Assembly (NCBI GenBank): GCA_020627685.1
Contig: JAHDGK010000005.1
Span: forward strand, 107,740-145,212
From: Granulosicoccus sp.
Lineage (GTDB): Bacteria; Pseudomonadota; Gammaproteobacteria; Granulosicoccales; Granulosicoccaceae
Direction of reading: 5' to 3'
Length of the DNA stretch: 37,473 bases
The translations under genes and the position numbers were made by a program. The first letter of the stretch is position 1. Every line of letters starts with the position of its first letter. The notes beneath the pieces are model-generated. The model saw only the letters and a program-made list of their open reading frames with translations. It had not been told where the DNA came from and made no database searches. Below are positions 1 through 9,767 of the stretch, piece after piece.

Positions 1-3000
1 GGATCTATCGAAGGTGTGATTTCTTATGGTTCTAAGGGCATTTATGTAGAAGGATCAAGTTCCGCTCACCAATATGTTATCGATGGTAGTGGTGCTGGTA
101 CAAGCACCAGCTCAAATTCCGCAAGTCTAAACGATACAGGTGCAAGCTTAATTAGTGGATTTTACAGAGCTGAAACAACAACAAACTCCTCGTTTTACAC
201 GAACGGCGCACTATCTGAAAATTATCTTGGAGCTGGTAGAAGCACGACCGGAACCAGCACCAGTTTAGAGATTGGTGGTCGTACATTGGGTAGTCTCACC
301 GCGCGTGTGTTTCAAGGTGAAATAGCTGAAGTTATTCAAATCAGTTCAGACGTAAGTGGGCTGCAACAGCATTCAATCGTAGAATCCTACTTAGCGTCTA
401 AGTACGGCATCTCGCTTGATCAGACTCTTCCCACTGACTATGTCGATTCAGCAGGTACGGTAGTCTGGCGTGCTAGCGACAACGTTGGCTATACCGCTGA
501 TATCTTTGCTCTTTCAAGAGATGATTTGTATAACCTTGACCAACGAGTTTCTAAGTCAGTTAATGCGGGAAGCATTCTGACCATAGCATTAGATGCTGAT
601 TTTACTTCCCCGAATCAGAGCGCTGCTCGTACTACAGCACACTCTAATGACAAACAGTTTTTATATTTGTCTAACAACGGAGAATCTACCAACACGATAA
701 CAACAGAGGTTCCATCTAACGAACCGGTGTTGGGCAATAACCGAATTGCACGTGAATGGCGAGTCACGAAATCAGCGAATTTTGGACAAGCTACACACCT
801 GAGCTTTTCAGGGTTTGATAATGCTTACTACTTAATCAGTGATGCCGATGGAGATTTTTCATCTGGTGCAACTGTTATGGGCCGACTAAGCGCTACGGGT
901 GAATTTCCTGGGGCAGTCTTGACAGATGGACTCTACTTAACGCTGGTTAAGGGGCTTGATACAGATTCAGACGGTGTTATCGATCTGATGGATTCAGACG
1001 ATGACAACGATGGAATTCCGGATTCAGTCGAAGGTACCGATGATGCTGATAATGATGGTATCCCTAATAATCTTGATACCGATAGTGATGGCGATGGATT
1101 ATCTGATGTATCTGAAGGCGCCGGTGACACTGATAACGATGGAGTACCCAACTACTTAGATGAGGACTCTGACGGTGACGGTGTGCCTGATGTCACGGAA
1201 GGGCCGGATACCTACATTGTTGTAGACAGTGCAACTGTTTCAGGTGCGGAAGATAGCGCCATTCCATTGGGAATCAACGTTGATCCGGCGATACTCACTG
1301 GAGGTTCACAGCTGGATCTTTTAAGTACAGAAATCGGTTTTCGAGATGCGTCATCAGGCAGCACTCCAGTGACGTTTACGGTGCCTGTAAATGCTACTTA
1401 TGTGCGCATAACTGGGGCGGGGGCAAGTGATAACGGAAGCGTGGCAGGCACCGAAGAAGACAATGTGTTTTCATCTATTTTGGTAGATATTGGAAATGCC
1501 ACCTACTCTGGTCATACAACGCTTGTTGTCTCTCAACGGACAGGCAATACCAACTACACGTTCAGCGATATACCGTTGGGTAGCTCGAGCGATACTGGGA
1601 TTGTAGTGGGGCACAACGATTCCGCTGTAAATTCGGTGACAGTTTCTTTAACCGGAAACACGTTGTCAGTGAGTGAAACACAGACCGTAGCGGACCAGGC
1701 TTTCCATGTTGAGTATCTAACGAGTAGTCAAAGCTCGTCTAGTTATATTGGGTCATCTTCTTTGGTACTAGGTACAGCCGTTACCACAGACTCTATCTCA
1801 CTACCAGCAACTGCTGATTTTGCAACATTGTCTGTGATGATGGCGCGAACCACGGCTACAGATTCTCGTGATGAAGATAAGGGGTTCGGAAGCATTTCAA
1901 TTGATGTTGAAGCCCTAACGGCCAGTGGTGTCATTTATGTTCATGATGGTGCCGGTGGTGAAAATGTTTCTAGCTACGCATTCAGTAATTACGATTTAAC
2001 CAGCGATCTACCGATATTATCTAACGCCGGTCAGATTGTTGGTGATATAACAGCCAATGCTGATTCCTTATCGAATATGACGCTTTCGCTAGTAGGAAAT
2101 GTATTGACGATCACTCGTACTTCTGACATGGCAAACAAGTATTCGGCGATGTTTAGTGCGAACAGCTATGAAAGACTGTCCGTAGGATCTTCCGCACGAA
2201 TTTTGGGTAGCTCGGCAGTCACTGGTAATTATCAAGCTAACAGTTCCATTACCAATACCTTTGACCTTGTCATTCCAGGTAATGCAATAACAGGTACGGT
2301 TTCGCTGATGATGTACAACAGCACTAGCCATACTTCTTCCAATAATGAAAATTCTGGGATGGCTTCATTTTCCGTTGATCTCGAGAATGAAACTACATCG
2401 GGTTCGATGATGATCATGCGATCATCAACTCCCGATCTTGTCTCCTGGAAAAATGTTCCGTTCGGAACTCGTCTATTTGATCATGCAGATACAGTCTCTA
2501 ACCGGGCGTCACTAGGGAGCTTCTCAGACCAACTCGCAGGTGTTCCGTCTTTTAGTCGTATAGTTTTATCCGATGGTTCAGACGTGCTTAGAATGAGTGC
2601 GAATCCAACTGTGACTGCTACTGTCTACTCACAATATCAGTTGGTAATGGGGGCACAATGGTCAGGGCAGCTTCCCATTGAATTTGCTACATCTGTCAGC
2701 AATGGAACCCTGTCGCATGGTGCGCTTAATCCCGATTCTGGACTCTGGGTTGTGGATCCTGCTGATATCGCGAATTTAGCGTTTGTACCGAACGAGCATT
2801 TTTCGGGAGCAGACATTGATTTCACTATCAACTACTCAGGCGAGAACGATACCGTATCAATCGATGTGACTCGTGTTGCAGATGCACCTATCGTCAGCAG
2901 CGTTGATCAGCAAGCTACGCAGCGTGTTGTGGCTGATGTGTCCGATAGCTACTCAGCTGCATTAGTTGATACGGATGGTTCAGAAAACCTCTTTGTTGAG

Positions 3001-6000
3001 CTGACAGTGACGACAGGCCATACCATCAGTGACGGTGTGAGTTCGTTTACCGCAACTGCCGGAAACAACTCGGTAGATGCATCAAGCTGGGATCCATCTG
3101 CGCTCACTTATTTGTCAGATGATGTTGGTGTCTTTACTGTGGGTGTTCGCGCAGTTGCAACCGATACCGATGGATTTTCTGCAACACCTGACACTGCGGA
3201 ATCCAACACCTCTTTCGATATCACCGTTCTTCTGGACACAGATGGTGATGGAGATGCTGACATTATCGATACTGATGATGACAATGATGGTATCTCCGAT
3301 GTTGATGAGGGGGTTGCCGATACAGATGGCGACGGAACTCCGGATTCTCTAGATACTGATTCAGATGGTGACGGTGTACCAGATGCCACAGAAGGAGGTG
3401 GCGATGCTGACGGTGATGGCATCCTTGATCACATTGATAATGATACCGATGGCGATGGAATTCCTGATGCCGCTGAAGGGTCAATAGACTCTGACGGTGA
3501 CTCCATACCGGATTATCTGGATACGGATTCAGACGGCGACGGACTGGGTGATGCTGCCGAAGGTGCTATCGATAGCGACAATGATGGCATATTAGATTAT
3601 TTAGATACTGATAGCGATGGTGATGGCATTGATGACGCTGTTGAAGGCAGCATTGATACCGATAGCGATGGCATTTTGGACTACCTCGATCAGGATTCTG
3701 ACGGTGATGGTATCAACGACAGCGTTGAAGGCGCGGTAGATTCAGATGGCGACGGCGCTCCGGACTACGTTGATCTTGACGCTGATGGTGATGGAATTAC
3801 CGACTCGGTAGAAGGGGTTGTCGATACTGATTCAGACGGCCAGCCTGACTACTTAGATACCGACAGTGATGGCGATGGTATTTCAGATGCTGATGAAGGC
3901 ACAGCTGATTCAGATGGTGATGGAATACCTGACGCTCAAGACACTGATGCTAACAACGATGGCATTCCGGACGCGGACTTAGGGACGGGTGATCAGGATG
4001 GTGACGGTGTTCCAGATTATCTTGATGATGACATCGATGGAGATGGCATTGCCAACATCAGTGAAGGGGCTCCTAACCCCACTGACGACAGTGATGGTGA
4101 TGGCATACCGAATTATGCTGATACCGATTCCGATAACGATGGAATTGACGATGCTGCGGAAGGCAACGGTGATTTAGACGGAGATGGTATTCCGGATTAT
4201 TTGGACGGAGATAGCGACGGTGATGGCATCGCAGACATCAACGAAGGTAGCGTCGATTCTGATAACGACGGAATTCCAGACTACGCAGACTCTGACAGTG
4301 ACGGCGATGGTGTGCCTGATTCTGCAGAAGGTTCAGCGGATACTGATTTAGACGGTATCCCGGATTACCTGGATTTAGATGTTGATGGTGACGGCATACC
4401 CGATGCGGTAGAAGGGTTTGTCGACTCTGATGGTGACGGTACTGCAGATTACAAAGATCTAGACAGCGACAACGACGGGTTAGGTGATGGTGCTGAAGGT
4501 ACTGTCGACAGCGATGGTGATGGAATTGCCGACTACCTTGACCCTGATAGTGATAACGACGGTTTACTAGATAGTGAAGAAGCCGCAGGCGATACCGACG
4601 GCGATGGCGTCGCTGACTATCTGGATGATGATAGTGATAACGATGGTATTCCAGACGGTGTGGAAGGTAACTTCGATTCCGATGGCGACGGTGCACCTGA
4701 TTATCTGGATGACGACAGCGACGGTGATGGTATCCCGGATATTTTAGAGGGTGCCGGTGATGCTGACGGAGACCTCATACCGGATTACCTGGATTCCGAT
4801 AGCGATAACGACGGTATACCCGATAGCGTTGAAGGGGCAGGTGATTTTGATAACGACGGAATCCCTGATTCAATCGATACTGATGCAAACGGCGATGGTA
4901 TTCCAGATGCCGCATTAGGTAGCGGCGATCAGGATGGTGACGGTGTTCCTGATTACCTGGATGGCGACATCGATGGTGATGGTATTGCCAACGGTACGGA
5001 AGGGTCTGTTGTACCTGCTGAAGACAGCGATGGCGACGGTATACCTAACTATGCTGATACCGATAGCGACAACGATGGTATTGCAGATGTGCTGGAAGGC
5101 ACGGGTGATGCCGATGGCGATGGAATTCCAGACGCCCATGACACTGACAGTGACAATGATGGTTTAGCAGATTCTGCTGAAGGCATCTTAGACTCTGACC
5201 AGGACGGTATTTTGGATTATCTGGATACCGATAGTGACGGTGACGGCATCAATGACAGCATTGAAACCTCCGCTGACACTGACGGCGATGGAATCCCTAA
5301 CTATCTTGATACTGATAGTGACAATGATGGTATTGGTGATGCCATGGAAAGTAGTGGTGATGCTGATGGTGATGGCGCGCCTGACTTTCTGGATAACGAT
5401 AGTGACGGTGATGGAATTACTGATGGCGCTGAAGGTTCTAACGATACCGATGGCGATGGAATTCCTGACTACTTAGATTCTGATAGTGATGGCGACGGTA
5501 TTCCCGATGTCATCGAAGGGTCTACTGATAGCGATGGCGATGGTATACCGGACGCTCAAGATACGGATGCAAACGGTGATGGTATTCCTGATGCGAACCT
5601 TTCAGACGGTGATATCGATAACGACGGTATACCTGACTATCTAGATGGTGATATCGACGGTGACGGCATACCTAACGGCAGTGAAGGTGCGTTGAATCCG
5701 GCAGCTGACAGTGATGGTGATGGTATTCCAAACTACGCAGATTCTGATAGCGACAACGATGGCGTGCCTGATAGTGAAGAGGGTACGGGTGATGCTGATG
5801 GTGATGGCTTACTGGATGCGTATGATCCTGATGCTGATAACGATGGCATTCCTGATGGTCTTGAGGGCACGAACGACACCGACGGTGACGGCGTTGCAGA
5901 CTACTTAGATTCTGACAGCGATAACGATGGTATTCCCGATAGCATTGAAGGGTCGGTGGATTCAGATGGCGATGGCATTCCGGATTCGCAGGATAGCGAT

Positions 6001-8421
6001 GGAAACAACGACGGTATTCCAGATTCGCTCTTAGGTTCCGGTGATCTTGATGGCGACGGCATTCCAGATTATTTGGATAGCGATATCGACGGTGATGGCG
6101 TTAGCAACACTGAAGAAGCGCAGCCAGATGCAACCACTGATAGTGATGGTGACGGTCTTCCTGATTTTATCGATAGCGACAGTGATAACGATGGGGTGCC
6201 TGATTCCGAAGAGTCTCGCGGTGATACTGATGGCGATGGTATCCCTGACTTCGCTGACACAGATGCGGATGGTGACGGCGTTCCTGATGTAGCGGAAGGC
6301 TTCGGTGATACGGATGGTGACGGTGTTGCTGACTTTATCGATCTGGATGCGGATAACGATGGCATTCCAGATGTCACTGAAGGTACAGAAGATACTGATC
6401 GTGATGGGGTTCTAGACATTAAAGATCTGGATTCTGACAACGACGGTCTGCCTGATCTCATTGAAGCCGGTGGTGATGACATAGACGGTGACGGCCGCGT
6501 CGATAACTATGTGGATAACAACAACGATGGTTACGATGATGGAATGGCTGCAGTGCCACTGCCTGTCGATAACAGCGATAGCGATGACTTGCCGGACTAC
6601 AAAGATCTTGATTCCGACAACGATGGCATTCCCGATACACGAGAGTCAGCGCTTGCCGCATTAGATAGTAATGGTGACGGCCGAATAGATGATGGAGTGG
6701 ATGCGCAAGCATCGCAGCAATCGTCAAATTTTGTCGGTGGCCAACTGCTTAATGACATTCTTGATGAAGATGGTGATGGTTGGGCTGACAACATACCCGC
6801 CAACATGATTGTCGATACTGACGGTGATGGCATGCCTAATCATCAGGATCGGGATAGTGACGGTGATGGTATCAATGACCTGATTGAAGCCGGTGGTGTC
6901 GATGAGGATGGCGATGGCGAGGTTGATGGTTGGAATGATGTTGATGCCGACGGAATACCTGACGACATTGATGCTGATCAACTCGGTACAAGCGATAGTG
7001 ATGGTGATGGCATAGCAGATTTTGCTGATGCAGATTACTTGAATGAAGCTGATTCAGATGGAGACGGTATTGTGGATAGATTTGATATCGATCCTTTTGA
7101 TGAAGGTTTTGCCAGATCCTCAACAGGAGAGCCGTTATTAAGCAGTGCACTGCCTGATACTGACGGTGATGGAATTTCAGATGTGCAGCAACCGATCAAC
7201 GAACAAGGCTTTATTCGTACAGGCCTTGGTGGAGGTGGGTCGCTGAATCCTCTGAGTCTGTTAGCACTATGGTTCTTTGCGGCAGTGGTATTTCGCTGCC
7301 GTAAAGCCGAATTCAATCTTTTCAATTCGGTACGGAGAAAAACTATGCAGAGTAGTGGTCGACGTTCGATAGTTGCCGTTGCCGTATTGTTTTCGGTTTC
7401 GGGTTGTTCCACACTGGGTTTACAAGAGCAGAGTGAACGCCCATCGCTTGGCGCTGCTGCTCCAGAGCAACATAGGGTTGGTAATCATGTCTATGTTGCC
7501 GCAGGTGTAGGCACAAGCCGGCTGAAACCTGATACGAGTGAAGTAACGACATTTGCTGTCAATGATAGAAATAATGGCGGTCAGCAAATTACCTTGGGAG
7601 TCGATGTTTCTCGCCAGCTATCGCTGGAGTTGCATTCTGCTGATTTAGGTGCTGCCGGATTGTCACCAGAAGGCGGAATTAACTACAACATGCATGGTGC
7701 AAGTGCACTCATATATGCAGGTAAAAACCGGCACAATTATAAGCGAGCTGGATTTACCGGTTATGGTCGCGTCGGTTATGGTGTGATGGAAAACAGCGCT
7801 GCCGGAAACATTCCGTATCGCCAAGAAGAATCAAACCATTTACTTGTCGGCGCCGGTTTGGAATATATGACAACAGTGGGTCTTGGTTTTCGAGCCGATT
7901 TGGTATCGTATGAAGATGACGCACAATACGCCCAGTTGGCCATCGTGTATCGAATGGGATCACCGCGCCGCGGGCAGAATGGTGTGATAGCAGAGTCGGG
8001 TACCGACGCAACGGTTAAAAACTCATCGGAGCCATTGCTCCAGGCAGCTATTGCAGTCTCTAATGAAGTTAATGCCTGTGAGGCTCATGCCTCTAATGAT
8101 AGTAATCTATACTTCAATACGAACTCAGTTGTCATGAGTGTAGAAGGGAGACAGCTGTTACAAGCTGTGGCTCAGAAGATGCGGAGCTGTGATAACTTGA
8201 CCCTAGCCCTATCGGCACATACTGATGGCACCGGCACCCCGGGTTATAACCAGAATTTGTCTAAACAAAGAGCGAGCGTTGTTGGGCAGCATTTGTTGGC
8301 CATGGGTGTTCAAGCAGCCAGGATTCAGGCAAAAGCCTACGGTGAAACGCGTCCGGTAGCGCCAAATTCTACGGTGGAAGGTCGACAATTGAACCGGCGT
8401 GTGCAAATGCGCCTTCAGTGA
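1..8421 (+). CDS. Giant TSP3-repeat surface protein with C-terminal OmpA domain, 5' partial
   Basis: The reading frame is open at base 1, so the true start lies upstream. Counting from the GTG at 16, the visible order is: a LamG/concanavalin-like segment (about residues 1-300), a few thrombospondin type 3 (TSP3) repeats (314-395), beta-rich segments (about 400-1070), a long TSP3 array (about 1074-2390), a Gly-rich hydrophobic basic tail resembling GlyGly-CTERM (2403-2430), then M2444 with a lipoprotein-type signal (lipobox SVSGC), a beta-barrel-like region and an OmpA peptidoglycan-binding domain (about 2695-2801). TSP3 units carry DxDxDG calcium motifs. The likely role is a calcium-stiffened surface or adhesion protein. 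The odd point is that a sorting tail and a second export signal sit inside one unbroken frame, so this may be two genes whose separating stop was lost. The frame and domains are certain; function is inferred. Confidence 0.85.
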   Translation, partial: GSIEGVISYGSKGIYVEGSSSAHQYVIDGSGAGTSTSSNSASLNDTGASLISGFYRAETTTNSSFYTNGALSENYLGAGRSTTGTSTSLEIGGRTLGSLTARVFQGEIAEVIQISSDVSGLQQHSIVESYLASKYGISLDQTLPTDYVDSAGTVVWRASDNVGYTADIFALSRDDLYNLDQRVSKSVNAGSILTIALDADFTSPNQSAARTTAHSNDKQFLYLSNNGESTNTITTEVPSNEPVLGNNRIAREWRVTKSANFGQATHLSFSGFDNAYYLISDADGDFSSGATVMGRLSATGEFPGAVLTDGLYLTLVKGLDTDSDGVIDLMDSDDDNDGIPDSVEGTDDADNDGIPNNLDTDSDGDGLSDVSEGAGDTDNDGVPNYLDEDSDGDGVPDVTEGPDTYIVVDSATVSGAEDSAIPLGINVDPAILTGGSQLDLLSTEIGFRDASSGSTPVTFTVPVNATYVRITGAGASDNGSVAGTEEDNVFSSILVDIGNATYSGHTTLVVSQRTGNTNYTFSDIPLGSSSDTGIVVGHNDSAVNSVTVSLTGNTLSVSETQTVADQAFHVEYLTSSQSSSSYIGSSSLVLGTAVTTDSISLPATADFATLSVMMARTTATDSRDEDKGFGSISIDVEALTASGVIYVHDGAGGENVSSYAFSNYDLTSDLPILSNAGQIVGDITANADSLSNMTLSLVGNVLTITRTSDMANKYSAMFSANSYERLSVGSSARILGSSAVTGNYQANSSITNTFDLVIPGNAITGTVSLMMYNSTSHTSSNNENSGMASFSVDLENETTSGSMMIMRSSTPDLVSWKNVPFGTRLFDHADTVSNRASLGSFSDQLAGVPSFSRIVLSDGSDVLRMSANPTVTATVYSQYQLVMGAQWSGQLPIEFATSVSNGTLSHGALNPDSGLWVVDPADIANLAFVPNEHFSGADIDFTINYSGENDTVSIDVTRVADAPIVSSVDQQATQRVVADVSDSYSAALVDTDGSENLFVELTVTTGHTISDGVSSFTATAGNNSVDASSWDPSALTYLSDDVGVFTVGVRAVATDTDGFSATPDTAESNTSFDITVLLDTDGDGDADIIDTDDDNDGISDVDEGVADTDGDGTPDSLDTDSDGDGVPDATEGGGDADGDGILDHIDNDTDGDGIPDAAEGSIDSDGDSIPDYLDTDSDGDGLGDAAEGAIDSDNDGILDYLDTDSDGDGIDDAVEGSIDTDSDGILDYLDQDSDGDGINDSVEGAVDSDGDGAPDYVDLDADGDGITDSVEGVVDTDSDGQPDYLDTDSDGDGISDADEGTADSDGDGIPDAQDTDANNDGIPDADLGTGDQDGDGVPDYLDDDIDGDGIANISEGAPNPTDDSDGDGIPNYADTDSDNDGIDDAAEGNGDLDGDGIPDYLDGDSDGDGIADINEGSVDSDNDGIPDYADSDSDGDGVPDSAEGSADTDLDGIPDYLDLDVDGDGIPDAVEGFVDSDGDGTADYKDLDSDNDGLGDGAEGTVDSDGDGIADYLDPDSDNDGLLDSEEAAGDTDGDGVADYLDDDSDNDGIPDGVEGNFDSDGDGAPDYLDDDSDGDGIPDILEGAGDADGDLIPDYLDSDSDNDGIPDSVEGAGDFDNDGIPDSIDTDANGDGIPDAALGSGDQDGDGVPDYLDGDIDGDGIANGTEGSVVPAEDSDGDGIPNYADTDSDNDGIADVLEGTGDADGDGIPDAHDTDSDNDGLADSAEGILDSDQDGILDYLDTDSDGDGINDSIETSADTDGDGIPNYLDTDSDNDGIGDAMESSGDADGDGAPDFLDNDSDGDGITDGAEGSNDTDGDGIPDYLDSDSDGDGIPDVIEGSTDSDGDGIPDAQDTDANGDGIPDANLSDGDIDNDGIPDYLDGDIDGDGIPNGSEGALNPAADSDGDGIPNYADSDSDNDGVPDSEEGTGDADGDGLLDAYDPDADNDGIPDGLEGTNDTDGDGVADYLDSDSDNDGIPDSIEGSVDSDGDGIPDSQDSDGNNDGIPDSLLGSGDLDGDGIPDYLDSDIDGDGVSNTEEAQPDATTDSDGDGLPDFIDSDSDNDGVPDSEESRGDTDGDGIPDFADTDADGDGVPDVAEGFGDTDGDGVADFIDLDADNDGIPDVTEGTEDTDRDGVLDIKDLDSDNDGLPDLIEAGGDDIDGDGRVDNYVDNNNDGYDDGMAAVPLPVDNSDSDDLPDYKDLDSDNDGIPDTRESALAALDSNGDGRIDDGVDAQASQQSSNFVGGQLLNDILDEDGDGWADNIPANMIVDTDGDGMPNHQDRDSDGDGINDLIEAGGVDEDGDGEVDGWNDVDADGIPDDIDADQLGTSDSDGDGIADFADADYLNEADSDGDGIVDRFDIDPFDEGFARSSTGEPLLSSALPDTDGDGISDVQQPINEQGFIRTGLGGGGSLNPLSLLALWFFAAVVFRCRKAEFNLFNSVRRKTMQSSGRRSIVAVAVLFSVSGCSTLGLQEQSERPSLGAAAPEQHRVGNHVYVAAGVGTSRLKPDTSEVTTFAVNDRNNGGQQITLGVDVSRQLSLELHSADLGAAGLSPEGGINYNMHGASALIYAGKNRHNYKRAGFTGYGRVGYGVMENSAAGNIPYRQEESNHLLVGAGLEYMTTVGLGFRADLVSYEDDAQYAQLAIVYRMGSPRRGQNGVIAESGTDATVKNSSEPLLQAAIAVSNEVNACEAHASNDSNLYFNTNSVVMSVEGRQLLQAVAQKMRSCDNLTLALSAHTDGTGTPGYNQNLSKQRASVVGQHLLAMGVQAARIQAKAYGETRPVAPNSTVEGRQLNRRVQMRLQ
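955..1200 (+). repeat. Short TSP3 repeat block (first block)
   Basis: About three TSP3-type calcium-binding units encoded in the giant gene, with the pattern DTDSDGV..DLMDSDDDNDGIPD followed by EG linkers. They are separated from the main array by about 2 kb coding beta-type segments. Confidence 0.85.
3232..7185 (+). repeat. Main TSP3 repeat array, 84-bp (28-residue) period
   Basis: Tandem degenerate repeats with an 84-bp unit; for example, equivalent GAT codons lie at 3571 and 3655. Each unit reads roughly D-x-D-x-D-G-I-P-D-Y-L-D, then T-D-S-D-G-D-G-I-x-D, then an EG linker. The array is regular to about 6480, then less regular with inserted spacers. Each unit has two Asp-rich calcium loops. 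Synonymous codons vary between units, so DNA identity is lower than protein identity. Confidence 0.92.
3931..6270 (+). repeat. Four higher-order modules within the TSP3 array
   Basis: A variant module (DTDAN/GxDGIPD...LG.GD.DxDG...DxDIDGDG....EG..NP..DSDGDG) starts at 3931, 4867, 5551 and 5983. The distances are 936, 684 and 432 bp, which equal 11, 8 and 5 ordinary 84-bp units plus 12 bp each time. The extra 12 bp is a four-residue insertion in the EG linker (as in EGAPNPTDDSD compared with EGSVDSD). Confidence 0.85.
7345..8421 (+). CDS. OmpA-family lipoprotein (possible separate gene inside the larger frame)
   Basis: An ATG at 7345 follows a GGAGA ribosome-binding sequence (7334-7338) at good spacing and begins a 358-residue protein in the same frame as the upstream giant gene. 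Its N-terminus is a typical lipoprotein signal: basic residues, then a hydrophobic stretch ending SVSGC. A region with alternating aromatic/hydrophobic strands resembling an OmpA-type 8-strand barrel follows. The last ~105 residues are an OmpA C-terminal domain (YFNTNS, the AHTDGTG motif, LSKQRA, GETRP, NRRV), which binds peptidoglycan. Either this is independently translated, coupled to the upstream frame, or it is the natural C-terminus of one fused protein. The internal signal peptide and ribosome-binding site favour an independent start. Confidence 0.55.
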   Translation: MQSSGRRSIVAVAVLFSVSGCSTLGLQEQSERPSLGAAAPEQHRVGNHVYVAAGVGTSRLKPDTSEVTTFAVNDRNNGGQQITLGVDVSRQLSLELHSADLGAAGLSPEGGINYNMHGASALIYAGKNRHNYKRAGFTGYGRVGYGVMENSAAGNIPYRQEESNHLLVGAGLEYMTTVGLGFRADLVSYEDDAQYAQLAIVYRMGSPRRGQNGVIAESGTDATVKNSSEPLLQAAIAVSNEVNACEAHASNDSNLYFNTNSVVMSVEGRQLLQAVAQKMRSCDNLTLALSAHTDGTGTPGYNQNLSKQRASVVGQHLLAMGVQAARIQAKAYGETRPVAPNSTVEGRQLNRRVQMRLQ

Positions 8422-8434
8422 TATCACTAGGTTT

Positions 8435-9739
8435 CTAACTGACAAAGTTAAGCAGTGCCATCAAGCCGATGGCTACGAAGTACATCGGGATAACATAAGG
8501 CCAATTGTGAATAGCCCCTTGCCAGGCTGAGATTCCATATCGACCTTGGAATATCAGATTAGTACCTGACAAGGGGCTTGATGCGTTTCCCAACCCCCAT
8601 GAAAAAAGGTAAGTCATTGCCAGCAATTCAGGGTCTGGGTTGATCGGCAACAGTAACGGTGTGAGTACGGATATTTGTATCACCGGATGAATTCCAATAC
8701 CTGCGATTAAAATCATTGCGGCGAGGGTTAGGCAAGCTGTGCTTAGTGTGTATTCGGTCAACGATATTTGAAAATTGCTGATCGATAAAAATGCGGTAAG
8801 CCCGGTCGCCAACACGCCAGCGGATATAAAAAGAAGTAGTTCATTAGCACTGCCTGGAAGTCCCGACACAACGTGTTTTTGCAAGCGTAGCGAACCTTTG
8901 CCCAATCCCAGTCTGTAAATCATGACAGCTGCAGTTAGCAGCAAGGCTGAAAAAGATATAACAACTAAGATGGGCAGCGCAGGGACGAGCGCCTGAGTGA
9001 CTACTACAGTGACAGTCAGGGCTATCGGTAACCATAATTTGGAGGCTGAAAGAGGATAGCCTGTAAATCGGCTCACTCTGTCAGGGTGTCGGATGATAGC
9101 AATGAAATACATGCTGATGATAGTGAGCACCATCAGTGGAAGTCCTGTTAGCATGACTGCGATCAAACTGACATTGTCGACAAGGGTGAGTACCAATGCG
9201 GTTCCGCCAAAATAAGGCGACCAACTGGAACATGCGCAGAATACTCTTGTCATTGAGCGTGCTGTAAATAAATCTATCGGTTGTTCCTTGGCCATTCGAT
9301 CGCACATCATGATGGGCGCAGAGATATTAATGACTGATCCGAATAGGCCTAACCCGATTAGTGTTTTTAAGTAGGGCTTCGCGCCGGTGGGTAGTTTGCC
9401 TTGGGTGAGCTCCAGGTCGAGTAGGAGTTTTAAGAATCCTACCGACATAATCATGGTCAATAGAAATGTGTTTCGTGAAAACGCTTCGATGAGGCTGAAA
9501 GATCCGCCTTTAGCGTACGCGTATATCAGTAGCGACGCACCAATAGAAAATAAAATGCTTACCTGGATTTTGGCACTGAAACGCAGTGTGGAAAAAAGCA
9601 GTAGTGCTGCTGATACTGCGAGCCCACCAGCAGCTGCATCCAGAGCGATTGTAGGAATTAATTTTTGTGTGCTACCGAATACTCGTACCAAGAGCATGGC
9701 AAACAGCAAGTAGCCAGCAATATGAATACGAGCCGACAC
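8435..9739 (-). CDS. Polytopic permease, ion-transporter (CitM/ArsB-like) type, substrate unknown
   Basis: A 434-residue, almost wholly hydrophobic protein with about 11-12 predicted membrane segments. The conserved-looking part near the C-terminus (GIHPVIQISVLTP and WGLGNASSPLSGTN) resembles the second discontinuous helix motif of the ion-transporter superfamily (citrate, dicarboxylate and arsenite carriers). An equivalent first-half motif may be INISAPIMM with CSSWSPYFGG. The start is a GTG at 9739. It converges on the giant surface gene with only 13 bp between their stops. The superfamily assignment is moderate and no substrate can be named. Confidence 0.7.
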   Translation of the reverse strand: MSARIHIAGYLLFAMLLVRVFGSTQKLIPTIALDAAAGGLAVSAALLLFSTLRFSAKIQVSILFSIGASLLIYAYAKGGSFSLIEAFSRNTFLLTMIMSVGFLKLLLDLELTQGKLPTGAKPYLKTLIGLGLFGSVINISAPIMMCDRMAKEQPIDLFTARSMTRVFCACSSWSPYFGGTALVLTLVDNVSLIAVMLTGLPLMVLTIISMYFIAIIRHPDRVSRFTGYPLSASKLWLPIALTVTVVVTQALVPALPILVVISFSALLLTAAVMIYRLGLGKGSLRLQKHVVSGLPGSANELLLFISAGVLATGLTAFLSISNFQISLTEYTLSTACLTLAAMILIAGIGIHPVIQISVLTPLLLPINPDPELLAMTYLFSWGLGNASSPLSGTNLIFQGRYGISAWQGAIHNWPYVIPMYFVAIGLMALLNFVS

Positions 9740-9767
9740 AGTTAGCCAGGTTCTGCAGCGGAGAGAT

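Noticed and set aside
3100-7150. Many open frames on the minus strand and in other plus frames across the repeat region
   Set aside because: They are low-complexity Ser/Pro-, His/Arg- or Met/Leu-rich shadows produced by the GAT/GAC repeat code, with no ribosome-binding sites or family resemblance.
3232-7185. CRISPR-like tandem repeat array
   Set aside because: The 84-bp units are degenerate at DNA level, have no constant repeat with unique spacers, and are coding in one frame.
8435-9739. Permease read as an arsenite exporter gene (arsB)
   Set aside because: Only general superfamily features match. No arsenic genes flank it; the ArsR-type regulator is 19 kb away with different neighbours.
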